The position numbers and the translations under genes are program-made. A stretch of DNA of 64,000 bases from Acinetobacter sp. HR7 (GTDB lineage: Bacteria; Pseudomonadota; Gammaproteobacteria; Pseudomonadales; Moraxellaceae). Shown one piece after another: positions 58,034 through 64,000 of the stretch. The DNA is taken from assembly GCF_000773685.1 (NCBI RefSeq), contig NZ_JPQO01000167.1:1-64000 (forward strand). Reading direction: 5' to 3'. Position 1 is the stretch's first letter. The number at the start of each line of letters is the position of its first letter. Under the pieces are notes generated by a model. That model saw nothing but the letters and a program-made list of their open reading frames with translations. It was not told the origin of the DNA and did no database searches.

Positions 58034-59841
58034 TGAATATAATAAAAATTAAACTGACACTTGCCCTATTAGGATGCTTAAGTCTATGTGTGAACTATAG
58101 TCATGCTGAAAGTACAGCAATGGATTTGCCCGAAAACCAATTTGTAACTCTTACTTTTCATGATGTAAGGGATGATGTGGCTCGTCGGGGAGATCGTGAC
58201 CAGTATGCAATTAGTACCGAATATTTGGCACAGTATTTTGCATGGTTAAAACGTGAAGGTTGGAAAACCATTACTTTAAAAGATATCCGCCGTGCTCGTG
58301 AGCAGAAAGTTTCATTACCAGAAAAGTCGGTTTTATTGACATTTGATGATGGAGCTTTAAGTGGCTATACCAAAGTTTTTCCTTTGTTAAAGCAATACAA
58401 ACTGCATGCAGTTTTTGCGATTCCAACCAGCTGGATTGGTACCAATCATAAAGATGCAATAGAAGCATATGGTGCCAATAACTTGATGAATTGGGATCAG
58501 ATGCGAGAAATGCAGAGCAGTGGACTTGTTGAGTTTGTTTCACACTCACATGATATGCATCGTGGTGTGCTTGCAAATCCACAGAAAAACATGCAGCCTG
58601 CCGCGACTGCACGAATATATGATTCAAAAAAAGCCCGTTATGAAACGGATCAAGCTTTTAGACAGAGGGTATTGAATGATCTAAAGCGTTCCAAAAATAT
58701 TTTGGAACAGGAGCTTTCGACACCAACCCATGCAATCTTTTGGCCATATGGTGCTGTAACTCCAGAGACGGAAGATATCGCCAAGCAGGCTGGGCTCAGT
58801 ATGTCCTTTAGTTTAGGAACGATGGCACCACTGGCTGATTCAGTCAAAACCTATCAGCGGGCGCTTATTATCAACAATCCTAACCCGGCTGAAATATCCG
58901 AAGCTATGGCTGACTTCTTGTACCATACTAAACAGCCATATATGGAACAGAAGAGTTTCATTCAGTTTAACCTGCAAGACCTGAGCCAGCCAACGCTAAA
59001 ACAGGCAGATGAAAAATTAAGCCAGTTTTTGAATCAATTAGATGCTTTGAAAACCAATCAGTTGATTTTAAAACCAGTGGCTGATTTGGATGGCAATGGA
59101 ACGATTGATGTAGCCTACTTCCCAAATCGGCAGATCAAAATGCAGCAGGATCTGCTGAACCGTACTGTATGGCAGGCACGTACGCGAACTTACCAGCGTG
59201 TATATGCAGAGTTACCGTTGAGTCTAGCCAATCAAGGCTACAATATGGCACAGCTGGTTGAAGACATATTCAAATACAATGGTAACCTGGAAGGGTTGGT
59301 AATTGATGCAGGAAATGAGCTGAACTGTGCAATCGAAACCTCACAGTGGACTGCTGAATGTAAAAAGCAAATCCAGAGCGTCATTGATTTAAAGCAGCAA
59401 TCTGGGCAACGTGCGAAATACTATGCCAATATCAGTAATGTATATCTCGCAGTCTTAAAGATTAAAACGAATAAAAGCATAGGTTTAAAAAAATTATTCG
59501 ATAATTTGTTAGATGACGCTGACTATATCTATCTGGTCGTAGATGAAAACATGAAAAAGGCTGAGCATGATCAGCTACTTAAAAATATTCAGCTACTCAC
59601 ACCTGTACAAAAACAACGCTTGATGGTGGGCTTTGATCTTGCTGGTCAGCTAAACAAAGACCAATGGACTGCTACCCGAATTGCTGATTTACGTAAACAA
59701 GGTATCCAAAAAATCTCACTTGAAAACTATAACTTTAAAAATGCCGGACATGTTCAGCAAAGGCTTTATGCATCTGTCAGTTTAAACAGTAATCCTTTGG
59801 CTTATCGTGATCCATTTAAGGCACAAGGAGAACATCAATGA
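58033..59841 (+). CDS. pgaB: PNAG N-deacetylase PgaB with a degenerate C-terminal domain
   Basis: A periplasmic, probably lipid-anchored deacetylase needed for PNAG export. The short signal ends at LLGC (C15), a plausible lipobox. The CE4 domain is intact: TFDDG (D105, D106), SHSHDMHRG (H171, H176) and FWPYGAVTPE. The second half (about 307-602) aligns with the GH153 hydrolase half of PgaB by position and by ADLDGNGTIDVAYFPN, but the acidic motif expected at its start reads FNLQDLSQP, and the HDD of the active strand is replaced by IDAGNE. I infer this half is catalytically dead, perhaps still polymer-binding. Confidence 0.93.
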   Translation: MNIIKIKLTLALLGCLSLCVNYSHAESTAMDLPENQFVTLTFHDVRDDVARRGDRDQYAISTEYLAQYFAWLKREGWKTITLKDIRRAREQKVSLPEKSVLLTFDDGALSGYTKVFPLLKQYKLHAVFAIPTSWIGTNHKDAIEAYGANNLMNWDQMREMQSSGLVEFVSHSHDMHRGVLANPQKNMQPAATARIYDSKKARYETDQAFRQRVLNDLKRSKNILEQELSTPTHAIFWPYGAVTPETEDIAKQAGLSMSFSLGTMAPLADSVKTYQRALIINNPNPAEISEAMADFLYHTKQPYMEQKSFIQFNLQDLSQPTLKQADEKLSQFLNQLDALKTNQLILKPVADLDGNGTIDVAYFPNRQIKMQQDLLNRTVWQARTRTYQRVYAELPLSLANQGYNMAQLVEDIFKYNGNLEGLVIDAGNELNCAIETSQWTAECKKQIQSVIDLKQQSGQRAKYYANISNVYLAVLKIKTNKSIGLKKLFDNLLDDADYIYLVVDENMKKAEHDQLLKNIQLLTPVQKQRLMVGFDLAGQLNKDQWTATRIADLRKQGIQKISLENYNFKNAGHVQQRLYASVSLNSNPLAYRDPFKAQGEHQ

Positions 59842-61097
59842 TTCAAATTAGTTTAAGTGATGTCGTCTTCGGATTTGCCTTTTTCTATCCGTTATTTATG
59901 GCTTGGATGTGGATCGCGGGTGGTCTTTGGTTCTTTTTTAAACGTGAGCTGAGCCAAAAGGAATTGCCCAAACCTAGTAATGCTGGATGCAGTATCTTGA
60001 TTCCGTGCTTTAATGAGGCAGAGCAGGTTAGACAGACAATCCGTTATGCCATGCAGACCCAATATCCAAAATTTGAAGTGATTGCAATTAATGATGGGAG
60101 TTCTGATGAAACTGGAGAAATTCTGCATGAACTTGCCAGCAAATATTTAAATTTAAGAATAGTACATCTTGCGGATAATCAAGGTAAAGCTTATGCATTA
60201 CGTGCTGGAGCAATGGTGAGCCGTTATGAATATTTAATTTGTATTGACGGCGATGCCTTAATGCATCCACATTGCACCCTGTGGATGATGCATCATTTGA
60301 CGATGTTCCCGCGTGTCGGGGCAGTGACCGGAAATCCACGTATCCTGAACCGCTCCAGTATTCTAGGTAAGGTACAGGTCGGTGAATTCTCTTCTATTAT
60401 TGGTTTGATTAAACGAGCACAACGTACCTATGGGAGGATTTTTACTGTATCGGGTGTTTGTGCCGGTTTCAGAAAAACTGCGCTAAACCGTATAGGTTAC
60501 TGGCGTGATGACATGATTACGGAGGATATTGATGTATCTTGGCGTCTGCAATTTGACCATTGGGATGTGCAGTACGTTCCTCAAGCGTTGACTTATATCT
60601 ATATGCCAGAAACATTTAAAGGTTTATGGAAACAGCGTCTACGTTGGGCACAAGGCGGGATTGAAGTGCTGTTCGCCTATGTGCCAAAAATATTTAAATG
60701 GCGTTTACGCCGTATGTGGCCAATAGCACTAGAGTCCATGATTAGTGTGCTTTGGGCATATACCATGTTTGGTGTATTCGTTTTGTTCTTCTATGGATTG
60801 TTTTTTCCTGTGGCACCAGAGTGGTACATCAATACACTCATGCCACAATGGTATGGTGTAATACTCGGTTCTAGCTGTCTAATTCAATTCATCGTAAGTC
60901 TATGGATTGATCGTCGTTACGATAAAGGACGAATGTTCAGAAGTTATTTTTGGGTAATTTGGTATCCATTATTTTTCTGGATTTTGACCATGTTAACGAC
61001 AGTAATTGCTTTGCCGAAAACCATTTTTAAAACCCAAACCCGAGCACGGTGGACAAGTCCTGACAGAGGCTACCGTGGTGAGACAGAGGTGGAATAA
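59838..61097 (+). CDS. pgaC: PNAG synthase, processive glycosyltransferase PgaC
   Basis: A GT2 inner-membrane synthase polymerising UDP-GlcNAc. One N-terminal helix is followed by the cytoplasmic catalytic domain with AINDGSSDE, CIDGDA, TEDIDVSWR and QRLRWAQGG (the D, DxD, TED and QxxRW motifs), then C-terminal helices at about 305-390. The 419 residues match. It overlaps pgaB by 4 nt (ATGA) and is followed 1 nt later by pgaD. Synthesis normally needs PgaD and c-di-GMP. Confidence 0.96.
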   Translation: MIQISLSDVVFGFAFFYPLFMAWMWIAGGLWFFFKRELSQKELPKPSNAGCSILIPCFNEAEQVRQTIRYAMQTQYPKFEVIAINDGSSDETGEILHELASKYLNLRIVHLADNQGKAYALRAGAMVSRYEYLICIDGDALMHPHCTLWMMHHLTMFPRVGAVTGNPRILNRSSILGKVQVGEFSSIIGLIKRAQRTYGRIFTVSGVCAGFRKTALNRIGYWRDDMITEDIDVSWRLQFDHWDVQYVPQALTYIYMPETFKGLWKQRLRWAQGGIEVLFAYVPKIFKWRLRRMWPIALESMISVLWAYTMFGVFVLFFYGLFFPVAPEWYINTLMPQWYGVILGSSCLIQFIVSLWIDRRYDKGRMFRSYFWVIWYPLFFWILTMLTTVIALPKTIFKTQTRARWTSPDRGYRGETEVE

Positions 61098-61098
61098 A

Positions 61099-61677
61099 AT
61101 GCCGAACAATAACAATAATACTGCGCAGAAGCAGATTAAAATTGCAGAATATATAGAAGTCCCTGCAGCAATCGAAATACCAAAGCTTGAGCTTTCTCAG
61201 ATAGAAGGTGCCGAATTAGATATTCCAGAATATATTGATGTTCCTGAATATGTGAAAGACCGGACTGGTGGATATACCTTAATGACATTAGGCTGGATGG
61301 CCTGGGCGTGGTTGTTTATGCCACTGGTTTCACTTGCTTTATGGTGGTTTCAGTCAAATCTGGTTATAGGTCAAGTATTAAGTGAACATACTTCTTATCA
61401 AGGACTGACTTTAATAAAGTTGACTATATTGATTGTGGTTGCTTTTTTATGTCTATTGATATGGGCCAGTTATAACTGGATTCGTTTTAATGGTGTTGAT
61501 CGTAGATCTGCACCTAAACCAGTAGAACTACAGCAAATTGCATCGAGTTTTGCACTTGATAAACATGCCCTACTGGAAATGGTACAGGCGAAGAATTTAA
61601 CTTTGCACTATAACAGGGAAGGAAAACTTGAGCAGTACGATATTCAAGGTCAAATTATGAAAGTTTCTTCGGCTTAA
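61099..61677 (+). CDS. pgaD: PNAG synthase accessory subunit PgaD with N-terminal extension
   Basis: Small membrane partner of PgaC, forming the c-di-GMP-dependent synthase. Two transmembrane helices (about 70-95 and 110-135) are followed by a cytoplasmic tail. At 192 residues it is longer than E. coli PgaD (about 137) because of a cytoplasmic N-terminus of about 60 residues with repeated motifs (AEYIEVP, PEYIDVP, PEYV). ATG 61099 has GGTGGA upstream. The frame opens inside pgaC to 61006 without support. The 3' end overlaps the convergent hydrolase gene by 23 nt. Confidence 0.88.
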   Translation: MPNNNNNTAQKQIKIAEYIEVPAAIEIPKLELSQIEGAELDIPEYIDVPEYVKDRTGGYTLMTLGWMAWAWLFMPLVSLALWWFQSNLVIGQVLSEHTSYQGLTLIKLTILIVVAFLCLLIWASYNWIRFNGVDRRSAPKPVELQQIASSFALDKHALLEMVQAKNLTLHYNREGKLEQYDIQGQIMKVSSA

Positions 61678-62854
61678 AAATCAATTCGGAGGGGTGTGGC
61701 TGGTAAGGGTCTTCTGGATAATAGCCAATATGCTGCACCCCATTTTCTCTCAATAATTGAATAGTTTCTAAAAGTTCTTCATTCGACAGCTTACGTTGTG
61801 TGTTCCAATCAATAGTCTGAATCTCAAAAATAGTCCGTTTCAATGTTGGATCATATTGGCGGGCTTTCTCAATCAAGTCGAAATAAAACTGTTTCGGGTC
61901 CGTGGCTTTTTCCATATATGGCATTGCCATTACGGCGTTGTAATCATAGTGTTGTAGAGTACTTACTGTGGATTGTGCAAACCACTTTTCGCTTTCAGGA
62001 TTTAGCAGGACAGGGGCATAAGAATTGCGAGCAAACCTGAGATTAGGATGTATTTCTTTTAATTTAAGACTTAATTGTAGGGCAAGGCCATCAAGATAGG
62101 TAGTTTTTGCCTTGGCAAATTTTAATTGATCGGAATGCTCTGGATTACGAAGTAATTTCTCAGCATTTCTAAATCCCCAGCGTTTGTAGACTTGTATGGC
62201 AGAAGCCGAACTGTCTTCAAAGTCATTCAAGGTTATATCGTCGTGGTACAAAATACCATCAACAGTAACTGTGTCCGTGAGAGCTTTATATATCTCATAA
62301 ATATAAATGAAATTTTTGGGGTCAAAAGGTGAGAGGCGGATATAGCCTTTAGTACTTTGATTCGCATGTTCTACATAATTTGCTTGATAATGTTGTGGTA
62401 GTTCCCAAGCCCACATCGGTAGCCACGCATATATTGTTTTAACAGTGGTTTGACTACGAATCTGATCAGTGATGTTTTTAAACAAATCTGCTTTTACAGG
62501 TAGATGAGGATTAGGAAAATAAACCTCATGTGCTGAACCATTCGCATCTGGATCAGCGAAAGCTTGCAGGAAAATTGTATTTGGTTGTACTTCTTGGATT
62601 CTTTTAATTAAATGAGTGATATTCTGCGTTAGTTGTTTTGGATCTGGATCGTAAATATAGTCTATATCCAGATGCATGATCGACATTTCAATTTGTTGAT
62701 CTAACTTATTTTGTTCTGCTGTTGGCGAGTTTGAAGAGAAAGGATTATTTAAGTCATTTGCTGAACTAGAGGCTGGGCTGAGTAAGCTCAAACAAGAAAT
62801 TAAACTGCAACTTATTTTGAATAGTTTTTCTCTAGAAGAAAATTTAATTTTCAT
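61655..62854 (-). CDS. Stand-alone exported PgaB C-terminal-type hydrolase (GH153 / GHL13)
   Basis: A 399-residue protein with a signal peptide (cleavage near SSSA, or a lipobox at LISC). From about residue 55 it matches the C-terminal hydrolase half of canonical PgaB: HLDIDYIYDPDP (61-72), LQAFADPDANG, YFPNPHLPVKADLF, YAWLPMWAW, DGILYHDD (199-206) and the end HIGYYPEDP. It has no deacetylase domain. It should cleave deacetylated PNAG in the periplasm or outside, a role the degenerate half of the neighbouring PgaB probably lacks. Convergent to pgaABCD, with overlapping 3' ends. Confidence 0.85.
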   Translation of the reverse strand: MKIKFSSREKLFKISCSLISCLSLLSPASSSANDLNNPFSSNSPTAEQNKLDQQIEMSIMHLDIDYIYDPDPKQLTQNITHLIKRIQEVQPNTIFLQAFADPDANGSAHEVYFPNPHLPVKADLFKNITDQIRSQTTVKTIYAWLPMWAWELPQHYQANYVEHANQSTKGYIRLSPFDPKNFIYIYEIYKALTDTVTVDGILYHDDITLNDFEDSSASAIQVYKRWGFRNAEKLLRNPEHSDQLKFAKAKTTYLDGLALQLSLKLKEIHPNLRFARNSYAPVLLNPESEKWFAQSTVSTLQHYDYNAVMAMPYMEKATDPKQFYFDLIEKARQYDPTLKRTIFEIQTIDWNTQRKLSNEELLETIQLLRENGVQHIGYYPEDPYQPHPSELIFKPKKLS

Positions 62855-62972
62855 AATGCTATTCCATTAATTATCGTTATTATAGGGAAATGAATAATAC
62901 CTTATCGACATAATGCTTATTTTTATTATTCAAAATAGCATATTTATTTTCAGGAATATGTTTAATTATTGA

Positions 62973-62999
62973 AAAAGGCTTCCGAACCGGAAGCCTTTT
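62973..62999. terminator. Terminator of the flotillin-like gene
   Basis: AAAAGGCTTCC (62973-62983) pairs with GGAAGCCTTTT (62989-62999), 26 nt after the stop codon. Confidence 0.85.
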
Positions 63000-63025
63000 G
63001 TTCCATATCTTGGAAAATAAAAAGT

Positions 63026-64000
63026 TCAGGCTTTTGATTTTAGGCTCTGCGTCATCCCGTTAATATCTCCACCTTGAATCCCCAATTCACTCATCAAGCT
63101 ATCAATAAGGGGTGCCTGGCTGCGATAACGTAGGGCGCTATTCACCACCTGATCGGAGAGGGCAATATTGCCACCTTCATGGTGAGCCTCAGCTCCAGCA
63201 GATGACCCATGCAGACCATTGACTTGTAAAATCTTGATGTCATCAATGTTTTCCATTGGCTTGACACTTTCACGGATAATTTCTGGCAAATATTTCAACA
63301 TTGCTAAACGAATCTGCATTTCCACCTGTTCAGAAGACAAGACATTATTCGCTTCATTCACTGCACGGGTACCTTCTGCATCTACCTTATATTGTTTCTC
63401 CATCGCTTCAGCGAGTAAAACTTTGGCTTCGGCTTCACCTTTCGCTTTCAGGCGAACTTTTTCAGCTTCGGCTTCAGCGGCAATACGCACGGCTTCTGCT
63501 TCATCCGCAGCGGCCTGTTTTCCAGCTTCCGCAGCAACGGTAATCGCAATCGCTTCTTTTTCTGCCTGTTCTTTTGCAGCCACCAGTTCAACCGCCTTTT
63601 GACGTTCTGCCTGCTGGATCTGACGGACTGTTACGACTTCTTCTTCCGCTTTTACTGCCTGTGCACGTGCAAGGTCAGCTTGGGCTTTGGCTTCAGATTC
63701 AGCGCGAGATTTTTCTGCAATGGCAATGGCGCGATCCTGTTCAGCCAGCTCAATGGTTTTCTTTTGCTCAACTTGTGCTTTTTGTACTAGTTGGGCTTTT
63801 TGGATATTTTCATTTTCAACATCGCGTGCTGCGGCAATGCGTTTTAATTCAATTTCACGTTCTGCTGCAATACGCGCTTCTTCCGCTTCCCGTTTTTTCG
63901 CAGCTTCCTGTGCTGCAATTTCAGCAAGCTGTTCAGCACGGCGAATGGCAATTTCACGTTCCTGTTGCAGCTTGGCATATTCTTCTTCACGGATGATCTG
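63026..64000 (-). CDS. Flotillin/YqiK-family membrane-scaffold protein, partial (5' end off the right edge)
   Basis: The frame is open from the stop at 63026 to the right edge (325 codons including the stop). It consists of a long charged coiled coil rich in Glu, Ala, Lys and Arg (IIREEEYAKLQQ..., AEEARIAAEREIEL..., AEAEAEKVRLKAKGEAEA) and a C-terminal flotillin tail. That is the C-terminal part of flotillin/YqiK proteins, which organise membrane microdomains. The N-terminal membrane anchor and SPFH domain must lie beyond 64000. Confidence 0.88.
   Translation of the reverse strand, partial: QIIREEEYAKLQQEREIAIRRAEQLAEIAAQEAAKKREAEEARIAAEREIELKRIAAARDVENENIQKAQLVQKAQVEQKKTIELAEQDRAIAIAEKSRAESEAKAQADLARAQAVKAEEEVVTVRQIQQAERQKAVELVAAKEQAEKEAIAITVAAEAGKQAAADEAEAVRIAAEAEAEKVRLKAKGEAEAKVLLAEAMEKQYKVDAEGTRAVNEANNVLSSEQVEMQIRLAMLKYLPEIIRESVKPMENIDDIKILQVNGLHGSSAGAEAHHEGGNIALSDQVVNSALRYRSQAPLIDSLMSELGIQGGDINGMTQSLKSKA

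Overview
The window is chromosomal DNA from an Acinetobacter-like gammaproteobacterium. The case rests on the gene order rubA-rubB-estB-oxyR (described in A. baylyi ADP1), the sdhCDAB-sucAB-lpd-sucCD block facing gltA, tesA divergent from a ybbAP-type ABC pair, a pgaABCD operon, moderate-to-low GC, and many short A-tract/T-tract intrinsic terminators. I saw no insertion sequence, prophage, rRNA or CRISPR array. There is one tRNA, an elongator tRNA-Met.

Layout. 1-680: the end of an AT-rich HNH-like gene running off the left edge, then hairpin repeats. 682-9482: metH, divergent from a PiT-type phosphate transporter with a very good Pho box in front of it, a repeat-filled gap, an unrecognised 513-residue protein and a rhomboid protease. 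9598-21100: nfuA, a lipase-like exported hydrolase with an unknown partner, beta-carbonic anhydrase, tesA/ABC exporter, a second rhomboid, mtgA and ppk1. 21104-24433: oxyR, estB, rubB and rubA as one leftward operon. 24931-35271: apt, a YqiA-like esterase, lysS, a probable small-RNA gene, trpS, a DUF808 protein, a YpfJ-type protease, a small membrane protein broken by an amber codon, a CPA1 antiporter, an alkyltransferase-like protein, UspA and tRNA-Met. 35479-41024: nadE, a zincin-like protein and ravA-viaA.

41128-55433 is a TCA-cycle block: gltA leftward, then about 1 kb of AT-rich non-coding DNA, then sdhCDAB, sucAB, lpd and sucCD rightward. The genes are separated by clear RNA structures: a terminator after sdhB, a branched leader before sucA, a perfect 14-bp terminator hairpin between sucB and lpd, a terminator after lpd, and a long hairpin just before sucC. 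This suggests that the stoichiometry of the enzyme complexes is set at RNA level.

55583-62854 is the exopolysaccharide locus for poly-beta-1,6-N-acetylglucosamine (PNAG). pgaABCD is read from a sigma70-like promoter with a perfect inverted repeat in its spacer. The C-terminal hydrolase half of PgaB looks degenerate, whereas a separate convergent gene at 61655-62854 encodes an exported stand-alone copy of that hydrolase domain with the expected acidic motifs. This is the observation I consider most worth following up. The window ends inside a leftward flotillin/YqiK-type gene.
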